DNA of 64,000 nucleotides, taken from positions 34,910,254 to 34,974,253 of the forward strand of contig CM053269.1 in NCBI GenBank assembly GCA_028583415.1, read 5' to 3'. The position numbers were made by a program, and so were the translations under genes. The stretch is from Protea cynaroides (lineage: Eukaryota > Streptophyta > Magnoliopsida > Proteales > Proteaceae). Below are positions 1 through 11,384 of this stretch, one piece after another. How positions within the stretch are numbered: position 1 is the first letter of the stretch; each line of letters begins with the position of its first letter. Under the pieces are notes generated by a model that saw only the letters and a program-made list of their open reading frames with translations, did not search any database and was not told the DNA's origin.

Positions 1-27
1 AATATTCGTTATTTTCAGTCCTCTTTA

Positions 28-560
28 AAGTGGACATGAAAAATCTCGGGTATAAGTCACCAGTGGGCCCCATGCAAGCTTTCATGCAAAATTATCATTA
101 GAACTTCAAAGCTTCAAATCTTTATCGTTCTACATCGGATTCAGATGATTCCAAGGCCATTATTCTTCATTTGTGATGTTCTACAAAGTAAACGTAAAAA
201 ATCTCAGGTAGAACTCTCCGAAGGGTCCCATGTAAAATTACACATGGAAATGGTCATTTAATCTTCAGAAATTCATATTTTGGTCACCCCATATCCAAAT
301 CAGGTAATTTCAGTTTCATTATGTTTCATTTTTAGTACTCTACAAAGTGGACGTAAAGGATTTCCGATAGAAGTTCCGGAAGGATCCCATGCAGAATGGT
401 CAGCCAAATTATCGATAATTGGCTTGCTTAAACTTCAAAAATTCATAGGTTGACCATTTTATTTTCAAATGAGGTGATTTAAGTTTCAATATTCTTCATT
501 TTTAATGTTCTATAAAGTGAACGCAAAAAATTTAGAATAGATGCTATCAGAAAATTCTAT
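28..560 (+). repeat. LTR-head tandem subrepeats of about 160 bp
   Basis: Degenerate units begin near 28, 186, 344 and 514 with AAAGTGGACGTAAAAAATCTCGG-like sequence, followed by GTAGAAGT and CCCATGCAAAATTA-like blocks. Four comparable units occur in the LTRs at 35584-36130 and, inverted, 27660-28260. The LTR ending at 14054 keeps only about one. Confidence 0.75.
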
Positions 561-750
561 ATGGAAGGGTGACAGAAATAGACTATGAAATGTCAACCTT
601 GGTCCAAACCAGTTTAATCCAGCTTAGTCTAACTTAGCCCGGCCTAGCTCAAACCAATTCAGACCAAGTTATGTCAGTCCATATGCATGCATTTATTTTA
701 TATGTGTATAATGTATAATATATTATAATATATATACACATATATATTAT

Positions 751-1545
751 AGGAAAGAGAGAGGAAAGAGATGCCGTGGGAAAGAGAATTGGAGAAAGAA
801 AAAAGGAAAGAGAGAGAAATAAAAGAAAAAATGGATCTCTTTGGAGGGAGAAAGAAAAAAAAAGGAAGGAAAGAAGAAGAAAATAAAAAAAGAAGAAAAG
901 AAGAAAAAAGAAAAAAAAAAAAGGTAACGTTTTCTAGAAAGAAAACGTGAAAAGAGAGGGAGAAAGAAAAAAAAAAGGAAAGGAAGGAAGAAGAAAAGGA
1001 AAGAAGAAAGAAAAAAATGGAAAGAAAGGATTTTCTAGAAGAAGGAAAGAGAAAGGAAAGAGAGAAGGGACTTTCTAGAAGAAGAAGGAGAAAAAGGAAA
1101 GAAAGGAAGAAGAAAAAATGTGGGAAAGAGAGAAGAAAGGAAAGAAAAAAATGGAAAGAAAGGATTTTCTAGAAGAAAAAGAAGAAAAGGAAGGAAGAGA
1201 GAAGAAGGAAAGAAGATGAGAAGATTTTCTAGAAGAAGAAGAGAGAAGAAAATGTGTAGAAGAGAGAGGGAGAAGAGAAAAGGGAAGGAAGAGAAGAAAC
1301 GAAAGAAGAAAAAAAAATTTAGAAAAAGAAGAAAAGGAAAGAAGGATCTTCTAGAAGAGGAGAGGAAAAGCATAAATAGACCAAGAAAAGAGAGAGGGGG
1401 CTTCTTTTCTAGACCACAAGGAGAGGAGGACGTAAGTGATAGAGAGAAACATGAGAGAGGGAGAAAGAAAAGAAAGAAAAGGGAAGAAGAAAAGAGAGAC
1501 AGAGAAGCAGAGAAAATGAGCAGGAGGATTCGCATTCAAAGAGCT
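751..1545 (+). repeat. LTR homopurine tract with repeated TTCTAGAA dyads
   Basis: About 800 bp almost entirely A and G on this strand. It is interrupted by six TTCTAGAA palindromes at about 932, 1033, 1073, 1167, 1227 and 1349. The partner LTR (36316-37180) keeps four of them, with others mutated. Overlapping lysine/arginine/glutamate-rich or serine/phenylalanine/leucine-rich reading frames are composition artefacts. Confidence 0.8.
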
Positions 1546-3151
1546 TGATACGATCTCCAGACATCCTACATCGATGGTTTTGCTCGATTTGAGCACAAGG
1601 TTAGTACCCTAAACAAATTTAGAGGTCGTTAGAATGCTCGAATGTTAATTTTTCTTGAAAAAAGCTAATTTTCATGAAATCTAAATAAGGAATGCTTTAT
1701 TACATGCTTATTAAGGTTAGGATGCATATGTCTAGCATTTTTCATGAATGATAATTTGTCTAAGCTATTCAATGATGAAGTTTTGAATGCTATGTGATGA
1801 TTTTGATGTTTTTGACAAGTTTCATAAAGTTGTTTTCTAATATCAAATTTCTAGATTTAGGATTCAAACTTAGGACGTACATCATATATAGTTTTTCTTA
1901 GATTTTGAAGCCCAAATTTTTATGGGAGTCTCTCTGATATGTTAAAATACTACCCTAAAAATTTTGTTCCATTTGGAATTGGTAAAATATATCAAAAAAT
2001 TCTTTTTTGACATTGCTATTTCACTCGGATGTAATGCAATCCTTCATCAGAAAGTCTCTAGACAAGGGTCTTATGGCCATAATCAGGAAATCAGCTTTAT
2101 ACAAACTTTTTAGATATGAAATTTTTCTCAAAAATGGCACTGATTTCGTATTTTTTCAATTTTTTATTTGAACTGATATCAATTTTTAAGTGCATAGTGC
2201 TCTGATTTTGAATCTGTCATGATGTACTAATTTGCATGATTGAAAAGAATCATTTTTCACAAAGAAAATATGTTGTTTTAACCTTTTTTTTTAATGAAAT
2301 TTTAGATCAGATAGTTATCAACATAGACATATGTCTGTATTTAATTTTGATTAAGTATAAAATTTTATTTGGAATTTATGGTGCAACTGGTCAAAAATCT
2401 AGAACAGAATTGGCCAATGCACATGTCTGGTCTTAGGGCATATCTTTGATATATTTATGCTCTCTGTTGGGATTTCACTCCTTATATGAAATATAATATA
2501 TTAAGTCATCTTTCTATGAAAAAAAGTTGAGCTTGATTTGAGTTACAGAAAACCTACTTATGATCATTCTTGTGTAATGTGACAAAATCTAAATGCAGTT
2601 CATAGTTTTGTCCATTATCTGAAACCTTGTGTCACAATTTTGATAGTTTTGAATCATTAATCTTTCCAATTGTCTTCGTAAAAATTATAATTTTTCAAAG
2701 AACATTGAACATATATTTTTTTAATAATTTTGTACTTTTCAGAAAAAGGTTTCATTGATGTCTCATTCATTGTAACATGCAAATTGGTTATTTGAGAAAA
2801 TTTTGTCATATTTGGATAAATGGCTATATTTGGAGCATTCATATGCTTTGTTTGGATTGTGCATACCATATTTTTCATATTTCATGTGTTGCTATATTTG
2901 GTAGAATAAATAGATTTTTACCATATTTAGTAAAATCTTAATTTCTTACCATTTTTAAGTCTTACTATGCTTAGAAAATAACATATAAGATCTTACTTTT
3001 TTTGAAAAAATTCATGTCATATTTGCATCCTATGATTGGTACTTACCATATTGATATATAGATGCATATTAGATCTTGCCATATTAGGTCTTGCCATGCT
3101 TAGATTAGCATGTTAGATCTTGCCATATTAGGTATTGCCATGCTTAGATTA

Positions 3152-3651
3152 NNNNNNNNNNNNNNNNNNNNNNNNNNNNNNNNNNNNNNNNNNNNNNNNN
3201 NNNNNNNNNNNNNNNNNNNNNNNNNNNNNNNNNNNNNNNNNNNNNNNNNNNNNNNNNNNNNNNNNNNNNNNNNNNNNNNNNNNNNNNNNNNNNNNNNNNN
3301 NNNNNNNNNNNNNNNNNNNNNNNNNNNNNNNNNNNNNNNNNNNNNNNNNNNNNNNNNNNNNNNNNNNNNNNNNNNNNNNNNNNNNNNNNNNNNNNNNNNN
3401 NNNNNNNNNNNNNNNNNNNNNNNNNNNNNNNNNNNNNNNNNNNNNNNNNNNNNNNNNNNNNNNNNNNNNNNNNNNNNNNNNNNNNNNNNNNNNNNNNNNN
3501 NNNNNNNNNNNNNNNNNNNNNNNNNNNNNNNNNNNNNNNNNNNNNNNNNNNNNNNNNNNNNNNNNNNNNNNNNNNNNNNNNNNNNNNNNNNNNNNNNNNN
3601 NNNNNNNNNNNNNNNNNNNNNNNNNNNNNNNNNNNNNNNNNNNNNNNNNNN
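3152..3651. other. Assembly gap of exactly 500 N inside an LTR
   Basis: Exactly 500 N, a typical scaffolding placeholder. The flanks match the partner LTR at about 38799 and about 39774, so roughly 970 bp is probably missing rather than 500. Confidence 0.95.
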
Positions 3652-4152
3652 TAGATCTACTAGGACTATCTATCAATTCACATGGACTATCCAGATCCTA
3701 ATCCGTAGGATTTCTCAGCCTTTCAAGCATAAACTTCAACTTAAACAATGAACTTAATCAAGCACAAGCCTAAATCACAACCATAAACTTTAATCACATC
3801 TGAACTACGATGGTGAACCTGATTTTTAGAATAATTCCATGATATGTAGGCAATTTGATGGATATAGATTTGGTTCAATGATATCAAACCACTTGGTTTG
3901 GTTCGATTTAATAGATAGAGTCTAGCAAAGGAAAGGTATAGGAGATCGATTTCGATCGGACGGTTTGGGTGCTTAACCCCTTCGCATAATCGTAACCTGA
4001 CGCTTACCTAATCTCTGATGGACCAGAAATCCAATCTAAGGGTCATGAGTCAATCGAAGTTTTACCTTAGGGTGAGATTTCACATTTTTAAGGTCCTAGA
4101 CCTTAATCTAGGTGACGACTTTCAAAAAAATATTACGATCTTTGTTCTCACA

Positions 4153-4867
4153 GTGGGGACTTCACTGGGGATATAAATGTCAGACTCTTAAATGAAAATT
4201 TTCCTTATATGAATTGGATGCTAGCTCTTAGTATACTATATTTATGCTTGTATAATATTGCTTTGGGGGGAATGGGTTCAGTCACACATTCGTGCGAGTA
4301 GTCAAACCGGGTCTCATGCATATGGGGCAGCCCGCTAGGCGAAACACACAACCTTGGCATGTACTTTGTGAGATCACGATCGGCGAGCAGCCTCTAACAA
4401 GCGTTTCTTGGGTCCGCCTGGGAATGCGTTATGCTACTCTACGTCGCTTGATTCTTGCAACATAGTAGGGATTGGGGGCCCATTATTCATCGTGCATTCG
4501 GTGATAGGTTACCCCGTCCTTGTCAAGGTGGCTTTTCTGTCCTAACCCAGGTTGTAACCCAATGATTGTTATTTTTGATTCATCCCTGAACCGACCGAGT
4601 AAAATCTGCTCAACCATGACATCCATGCTCGAGACGTCGAAATTCTGTCTGTTTTTGTCCTCAATTGGTCAACATGTTAGAATATACACGATGAGCATCT
4701 TGAACTCTCACCCATTGGGAGTATGAGGTATGTATACACCTGTTCCACATCATAGTGGACGGTTACTATACACCCTCCATTAAGTAAGCTCGATGTGTCG
4801 AATCTCTCATTGATAACACGTCGATTTCGAAAAAATGAGCAGAAAATCCCTGTCAAGTTATAGATAC
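4153..4867 (+). repeat. 5' leader of the plus-strand giant element, first part
   Basis: Non-coding sequence after the LTR, less AT-rich than its surroundings. It is conserved as an inverted copy at about 22822-23529, with shared blocks such as GGGCAGCCCGCTAGGCGAAACACA and GGGCCCATTATTCATCG. The leader of an LTR element normally holds dimerisation and packaging signals, which a non-coding element must keep, so this is the likeliest place for them (inference). No ORF is conserved here. The solo LTR at 4868 interrupts it. Confidence 0.6.
4154..4171 (+). promoter_or_regulatory. Primer binding site of the plus-strand giant element
   Basis: TGGGGACTTCACTGGGGA starts one base after the LTR. The minus-strand copy has TGGCGACTTCACTGGGGA, so the fourth base here is probably mutated. 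The TGGCGACT form resembles primer sites I recall for Ogre-type elements (tRNA-Arg); a tRNA match should be confirmed. Confidence 0.7.
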
Positions 4868-5065
4868 TGTCACATCCCAATTCTGTACTATTCAGAATGG
4901 TGTGATTAACCGCTAATAATCTAACGGTTCAACTAGGATCTCGAATAGGTTGTGTCCGTTTGCTTAAACCATACACATCCACAACCATAATCAGAGTAAA
5001 TAAATAATAGCGAAAGTCTTATATATTAAATGAACTGAGAATCTAAATGTGATAGAGTAAATAAA

Positions 5066-5268
5066 TTATCTAATTATCTCTACAAGGACTAAGACATAAA
5101 TTAAAATAATTAAATCAATTACATTGTCTGTATAATTTAAACCAAATCTAATAAAAACACAAGAGTTGCACTCGCATGACGAATCATGCGACTCCATCAT
5201 AACTTCAGCATCCATCATCGCCGCATGTCCATACATCGGAGCATTTGTATAATCTTTTACTGTGGAAC
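5066..5268 (-). pseudogene. Exon 2 of the LTR micro-gene, solo-LTR copy
   Basis: On the minus strand, a 3' splice site (TTGATGATGCAG) is followed by an open frame running without gap against exon 2 of the Tekay LTR micro-gene at 49002-49123. The shared pattern is G-x-T-V-x-D-Y-x-N-x-P-x-Y, then H-D-x-S-C-E-C-x-x-C-V. Seventeen of 40 aligned residues are identical and nine of those use a different synonymous codon. The Tekay stop after C-V-x-x is absent, and the frame runs on to a stop at 5066. The paired donor GTGAGG is at 6115-6120, but I find no in-frame ATG in the exon before it (6121 upward), so this copy is probably decayed. Function unknown; the Cys cluster could bind metal. Confidence 0.55.
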
Positions 5269-6737
5269 CTGCATCATCAACTAAAAATATTCGACATCGA
5301 AAGGGTGAGTACACATCACGGCTCAGTGAGCAAACAAAACAATGCAACAAAACATATGCATGCATTTAATTCATATCTTTGGTCTGGTTCATAAGTTTGC
5401 AATGTGCTATAGAAAGGATAGGTGGCCACCGCACCTCTATACACGAATGTGTGGAATCACCCAACGGATCAAACACCATTTCTGCCCCCACATGCACCCA
5501 ACATGGAATAGAGATAGAGCTAAAGTGCTTAGGACCGCACCGCATCACACTTCCCCTGATGCTTTACCCATACCAATACGTAAGCCCCTGTTGGCGAGGG
5601 CTTGCAAACTGGGCTTGCAACTAACCAATCCTAATGTCAAACAGTGTATCCAAGGCCTCACCCCAGCATCCCTCAATACGTCCATAGAGATAGAGCTAAG
5701 GCCCCCCGACAGAATTAGAGACTACACGGTCTGAGACCACCTCCCCTGATGCCCTATGACGTAATAATTCTACTAAAGTAATGGTGATACGACGATGTTA
5801 GCGGACAAGACTTGAGTAGAGATAGAGCTAGAGTCTGGTGACCAGGATGAACCACAGTGTCACGTCCTCCCCCTGATGCTCCACTCGCATCAAGTACACT
5901 AACCACACACATACATTCAAATGCCTATTCCTAGCATCATCATCAACATCTTATTATAAATAAACGGAATTAAATATGCATGAACAGTAATAACAAGAAT
6001 AGTAGATGACATGTGATATGTAGATTACAATCATACAATTATAGAATCATACATGGTATTAGACTCAATAAACGAAAACAGTTTATTATTAGCCAATTAG
6101 TTTAGGTCTTTTTCCCTCACTTTTGATTGAGCGTAGATCCTCATTCAAGCTTTATGAATCACTTTTCAATCACTAGAAAGACCTAACAAGTTGATAAATT
6201 TTAATTAGAATTAATTCTAATAGATTTAGACTAACTAAAATCGTAGGGTCGCAGGTAGGGTAGCACCTAGGGTAGCAGTTTTCTGTGACCCTAGGGTGTA
6301 GGGTCGGACGTGGGGTCGGATACCAATTGACCCTACGTGTGACCACACCCTCCCTGGGACTTCTCGAGGGCATGTGGTCGATCCTATGATCTCGTAGGTC
6401 CATTCTAAGATTGTTCTATGGCTCATAACTATGATTTTTATACATTTTCCATTGCCTATGATGATTACTTCTATGGATTCCTTTGGAACTCATCCACGGA
6501 TGGATGATTTGGGTTCCTCTTAATCCTAACTTCTTCATAATCTATTCTAGGCTCTTAATTTATGAAGGGAATTAGGTTCATACCTGAGGTTGGCTGAGAT
6601 TCAGAGGTTTCTCTGAACTTCCTCCTCTTCCTTAGTCTTTTCTACAATTTTCCTTCTCTTCTTCTTTTCCTTCTCTTTCTCTTTCTCTCACTTTCAATTA
6701 GGGTTTTAAAAGGAGTGAAAGAAGCTAAGGGACATCC

Positions 6738-6747
6738 TATTTATAGA
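6738..6747 (-). promoter_or_regulatory. TATA box of the solo LTR
   Basis: CTATAAATAG on the minus strand, about 365 bp inside the LTR, comparable to the Tekay LTR TATA at 47371 which lies 297 bp inside. Clusters of GACCCTAC-like repeats lie upstream (6835-6990) and downstream (6238-6350) of it. Confidence 0.65.
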
Positions 6748-7111
6748 GAAAAACCATCCAAAATAAGTCTCATTGAGTTTAGGAAAGAACCCCTTGGAAT
6801 TAGGAAAGTTTTCTAATTTACGGTTTCTGTCTGTTATCGTAGGGTCGGACGTAGGGTCGTAGAATCTGTCGACCCTACATTTTTCTAGTCATGTGACCCT
6901 ATGACTAGAAAGTCATGGGTTGGACTTCTATTGAGGTGGGGTCAACCCTACCTGTTTAGGCATGCGACCCTACCCTCACATTTACTGTTTTTGGGTTAGA
7001 CTCATACCTGGTCTTATGATTTTCTTTACGCACTTGGTCCACTTGGCTCGACCATGATAGGTAGACCTGATACAAGGTGGTAAGACCGGTTAGTTCGATA
7101 CGGGTGTTATA

Positions 7112-7790
7112 GATACCATGGTCAAGAAGAAATTTACTAGTTTGTTCCTCCATGAACAACTTTTGCTAACCATCCCTAATAAGGACAACGGATTAATATA
7201 TCCATTTCAATTTCATTGAATTCGGTAACCCAAGTGGCCAGACCTTGGTACCACTGATTATCTATTTTTGGAATCACGAGGTCCCAAGACCGAACACATG
7301 GCTTAACCAAATTTAACTAAATTGACTCAAATAATGTTTACCCAATTGCTTTTATGAGGGAGCTAATTTTGTTTGGTTAAGTCATATTTGATTGTGCATG
7401 TGACTTCTTCCATTCCTCTAGATATCTAGAATCTTGATATTTTTCCATTGGATTTCAATGCCTTTGAAAAAGAGAATCAAACTGCAACCATATCCACCCT
7501 TTTAGGGTGAGAGGCCGCTACAACTAGAGAATTGTCTTGATTTCCCACCTTGAGATCCATCCATGTTATCTTTCTAAGTGAATCAATGGAAGTCATGAAT
7601 CTAGATTTTTATTGAACATCAAATTGTGTAAGAAAGAAGGCAACCAGATTTGGGAACACAATCAGTAACTCAGCCAATCTGGTCCAATAGAGCATTCAGT
7701 TTAGGTAGCGACAAGCACCTATACCTGAAAAAGTTTATTATATTCCCGTATTGTTAATCCTTAGGCTTACTCAAATATCATATTCAGTTC
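7112..7790 (+). other. Giant element internal DNA, non-coding unique part
   Basis: Continues the leader after the solo LTR. It matches the inverse of about 22280-22820 in the minus-strand copy. No credible coding frame is seen. Confidence 0.6.
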
Positions 7791-8970
7791 ATCTCATAAT
7801 CAAGGAGAGTTTTAGCCCCTAGGAAAATCCAATCACTGTTCTCAATGTACCTCAGAATTAAGGAAAGATTCAACCCTTAGGCAAATCCAATCATAGTTCT
7901 CGATTCATCTCTGAATTAAGGAGAGATTCAGCCCCTAGGCAAATCCAATCACTGTTCTCAATTCACCTCTAAATTAAGGAGAGATTCAGCCCCTAGGCAA
8001 ATCCAATCAAATTCTCCATTCACCTCTAAATTAAGGAGAGATTCAGCCCCTAGGCAAATCCAATCAAATTCTCCATTCACCTCTAAATTAAGGAGAGATT
8101 CAACCCCTAGGCAAATCCAATCACCCTTTCTCCATTTACCTCTGAAATGAGGAGAGATTCAACCCCTAGGCGAATCCAATCACCGTTCTCCATTCACCTC
8201 TGAAATAAGGAGAGATTCAGCCCCTAGGCAAATCCAATCATAGTTCTCGATTCATCTCTGAATTAAGAAAAGATTCAGCCCCTAGGAAAATCCAATCACT
8301 GTTCTCAATTCATCTCATAATTAAGGAGAGATTTAGTCCCTAGGCATATCAAATCACCATTCTCCATTCACCTCTGAAATAAGGGGAGATTCTGCCCCTA
8401 GGAAAATTCAATCACCGTTCTCGATTTACTTCAAAATTAATGAAAGATTCAGTCCCTAGGCAAATCCAATCACTGTTTTCAATTCATCTCTGAATTAAGG
8501 AAAGATTCAGCCCCTAGGCAAATCCAATCATTGTTCTTAATTCATCTTAGAATTAAGGAAAGATTTAATCCCTAAGCAAATCAAATCACCATTCTCCATT
8601 CACCTCTGAATTAAGGAGAATTTCAATCCCTTGGCAAATCCAATCACCGTTCTCGATTCACCTCTGACTTAATGAGTGATTTAACCCCTAGGTAAGTCCA
8701 ATCACCTTTCCTAATTCACCTTTGAATTAAGAAAAGATTCAGCCCCTAGGCAGGTCCAATCACCATTTCGGTTCATCCAGAATTAAGAAAAGATTCAGCC
8801 CCTAGGCAGATTCATCCAGTTCATCTCAAAATCAAAGAAATATTTACCCCCAAATTCAACCACCATTTTTGGTTCATCTCAGAACTGAAGAAGGGTCTAA
8901 CCCCTAGGCAGGTTCAATCATCACCTCCCAGATCATGTTAAAGTGGAGGAGACATTCAGCCCCTAGGCTT
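7790..8970 (+). repeat. Tandem array, unit 58-60 bp, about 20 copies
   Basis: Units read approximately GAATTAAGGAGAGATTCAGC, CCCTAGGCAAATCCAATCAC and a short TTCTCAATTCACCTCT link. They degenerate toward the right end. The minus-strand copy has the same array inverted at about 21020-22290. Confidence 0.85.
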
Positions 8971-8984
8971 TTTCACCCTTCACC

Positions 8985-9306
8985 TCCTGTTTAGGTTTCG
9001 GTTTATGTCGAAACTAGGAAAAGTTTCATTCATCTGAATTTAATTATCCACTAGGCTTATCCAACCATCAACATTGGTTAGGGTTCTGATTCATGTTGAA
9101 ACTAGGAAAAGTTCCATTCATCTGAATTCACTGAATTCAATTAGCCACTAGGCTTATCCAACCATCAACTTTGGTTAGGGTTCCGATTCATGTCAGAACT
9201 GTGAAAAGTTCCATTCATCTGAATTCAATTAGCCACTAGGCTTATCCAACCATCAACTTTGGTTAGGGTCCTGATTCATGTTGGAACTAAGAAGAGTGCC
9301 ACTGGC
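8985..9306 (+). repeat. Tandem array, unit about 95-100 bp, interrupted by the inner element
   Basis: Units contain CATCAACTTTGGTTAGGGTT, CATGTTGGAACTAGGAAAAG and CAATTAGCCACTAGGCTTATCC. The array continues at 28587-28990, so the minus-strand giant copy inserted inside it. The inverse array in that copy is at about 20340-20960. Confidence 0.85.
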
Positions 9307-9739
9307 CAACCTGTGAGGACAAAGATTGAAATCTTTAGAAGTCGTCACCTAGATTTAGGTCTAGGACCTTAGAAATGTGAAATCTCACCCCAATGTAAGA
9401 CTTCGATTGACTCATGACCCTTAGATTGGAATTCTGGTCCATCAGAGATTGGGTAAGCGTCAGGTTACGGTTATGGGAAGGGGTTAGGCACCCAAACCGC
9501 CCAATCGAAATCGGTCTCCTATACCTTTCCTATGCTAGACTCTATTTGCTAAGCCAAACCAAACCAAGGGGTTTGATATCATTGAACCGAATCTGTATCC
9601 ATCAGATTGCCTACATATCACGGAATTATTCTGAAAATCAGGTTCACCATCGTAGTTCAGGTGTGATTAAAGTTTATGGATGTGATTTATGCTTGTGCAT
9701 GATTAAGTTTATTGTTCAAGTTGAAGTTTATGCTTGAAA

Positions 9740-10330
9740 GGCTGAGAAATCCTATGGGTTAGGATCTGGATAGTCCATGTGGACTGATAGATAGTCCTAG
9801 TGGATCTAAGAATAACCCTATTTGGGTTGAAATATGAATAACCCATTCTGGGTTGGAATGTAGATAAATATCCTAGTGGATCTATGGATAGTCCAAGTGG
9901 ACTAAGATGTGGATAACCCTATTTGGGTTAAAATATGGGGGATATCCTAGTGGATCTATGGATAGTCCAAGTGGATTAAATTGTGGATAACCCTATTTGG
10001 GTTAAAATATAGGGGATATCCTAGTGGATCTATGAATAGTCCGAGTGGACTAAATTGTGGATCTGAATTGGGGTTTCTCCCAAATGGCCTATGTATCCTA
10101 GGGTTTGACCTAGAAATCAGAATCCGCATAGTTCGGGCTGGATAACCCTATTTGGGTCAAAATGTGGGTAAGTATCCTAGTGGATCTATGGATAGTCCGA
10201 GTGGACTAAGGTGTGGATAAATATCCTAGTGGATCTATGGATAGTCCAAGTGGACTAAGGTGTGGATCCGACTTTGGGATACTCCCAAATAGCCTACGTA
10301 TCCTAGGGTTTGACCGAGGAATCAGAATCC
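9740..10330 (-). repeat. Array of short palindromic modules near the LTR end
   Basis: Repeating blocks of about 70 bp combine AACCCTATTTGGGTT, CCTAGTGGATCTATGG and AGTCCAAGTGGACT. Each is a small inverted repeat. Equivalent arrays lie at 23745-24330 and, inverted, 39230-39790. Confidence 0.75.
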
Positions 10331-10783
10331 GCGTAGTTCGGGCCGATAACCTGTTCTAGGTTAATGATTGAGAACCTATTCTAGGTTTAGGGTTTAGAAC
10401 CTATTCTAGCTTTAGGGTTTGCCGAGGGGCAAATCGTCTTAAATTACCATTTTCATTCAGAATTCTAATTTTGGAAAGTTTGGAAAAGCATTTTTCTTTC
10501 TTTATTAAGGTTTTTATTATCCCCATTATGCCCTTCCCAAGAATGTGGGTGCCTAAATGTTCGTCCCCACACCTACATTGTCTTCTAAAAGTGTGCATAT
10601 ATGGCAGTTCAACTAGGGTGTTGCATAAAATAAGTTATTGCCAAAAAAATAGAATATTCTATCTAAATATGGCACATAAAACATTTATGACAAGAAATTC
10701 ACATATAGTAAGATTATTTAAAAATCTTTCAAATATGACATGTATTGCAAATAAGGCAAGAGCCTACATGGCATGATCTAGTA

Positions 10784-11196
10784 TGCTATTTTCTACCCTA
10801 ATTGTTACATTCTTTCCATTTTAGGGTTTTCTACCCTAATTATTATTTTATTTCCATTTTTTGGGGTTTTCTACCCTAACTGTTACTTTCTTTCCATTTT
10901 AGGGTTTTCTACCCTAATTATTATTTTCTTTCCATCTTAGGGTTTTCTACCCTAAATGTTACTTTCTTTCCATTTTAGGGTTTTCTACCATAATTATTAT
11001 TTTATTTCCATTTTTAGGGTTTTCTACCCTAATTGTTACTTTCTTTCCATTTTAGGGTTTTCTACCCTAATTATTATTTTATTTCCATTTTAGGGTTTTC
11101 TACCCTAATTATTATTTTGTTTCCATTTTTTAGGATTTTCTACCCTAATTATTGTTTTATTTCCATTTTTTAGGGTTTTCTACCCTAATTGTGACA
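10784..11196 (-). repeat. Array of telobox hairpin units in the LTR
   Basis: About ten units spaced roughly 38-43 bp. Each holds TTAGGGTTTTCTACCCTAA, whose arms TTAGGGT and ACCCTAA are complementary and match the plant telobox (AAACCCTAA). The same array is at 24780-25192. It is absent from the plus-strand copy's LTRs. Confidence 0.8.
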
Positions 11197-11219
11197 ATAA
11201 GCATTTAATATAGCATGTG

Positions 11220-11342
11220 AGTATGATCATTCCAATCATGGCAGTGTGACCATTCCAATTATGGCAGTGTGATCATTCCAATTATGGCAGTGTGACCATT
11301 CCAATTGTGGCAGTGTGATCATTCCAATTATGGTAGTGTGTG
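11220..11342 (-). repeat. 23-bp tandem repeat, five to six copies
   Basis: Units GATCATTCCAATTATGGCAG plus GTGT, with alternation of GATC and GACC. The copy in the partner LTR is at 25217-25340. Confidence 0.8.
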
Positions 11343-11384
11343 CATATAAGCATATAAACATCATAAATATTGGCTCAAATCCTC

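Larger units (their letters stand above)
1..4152 (+). repeat. 5' LTR of the plus-strand giant element (left end outside window)
   Basis: Aligns in direct orientation with 35560-40275, so about 320 bp of this LTR lie left of the window. In order it holds subrepeats of about 160 bp (28-560), a TA-rich stretch (700-752), a purine tract (751-1545), AT-rich sequence unlike the minus-strand copies' LTRs (1546-3000), repeats of about 43 bp around TAGATCTTGCCATATTAGG (3060-3151), a 500-N gap, and an end conserved in all four LTRs (3652-4152). It ends CTCACA immediately before the primer site. Confidence 0.85.
4868..7111 (-). mobile_element. Solo LTR of a Tekay-related chromovirus, TSD GATAC
   Basis: A 2,244-bp LTR in minus orientation. 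Its right end (on this strand) is a mutated start, TATAACACCCG, for the expected TGTAACACCCG; its left end is TGTCACATCCC. GATAC is duplicated at 4863-4867 and 7112-7116. The end matches the Tekay LTR end at 49140-49409, including TGAACTGAGAATC and TTCAGAATGGTGTGA (as read here). The minus-strand giant copy has the uninterrupted target near 22822, confirming the insertion. A TATA box, micro-gene exon 2 and splice sites lie in the same relative positions as in the Tekay LTR. No internal domain or second LTR adjoins it. Confidence 0.9.

Noticed and set aside
1035..1548. Long frames rich in Lys/Arg/Glu or Ser/Phe/Leu (also 12271-12889, 26308-27012, 36532-37258)
   Set aside because: They are translations of the purine/pyrimidine tract, open in several frames on both strands because the tract lacks stop-forming combinations; no domain or codon-level conservation.
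3110..3751. ORFs spanning runs of unknown residues (also 41607-42225)
   Set aside because: They cross assembly gaps; no sequence supports them.
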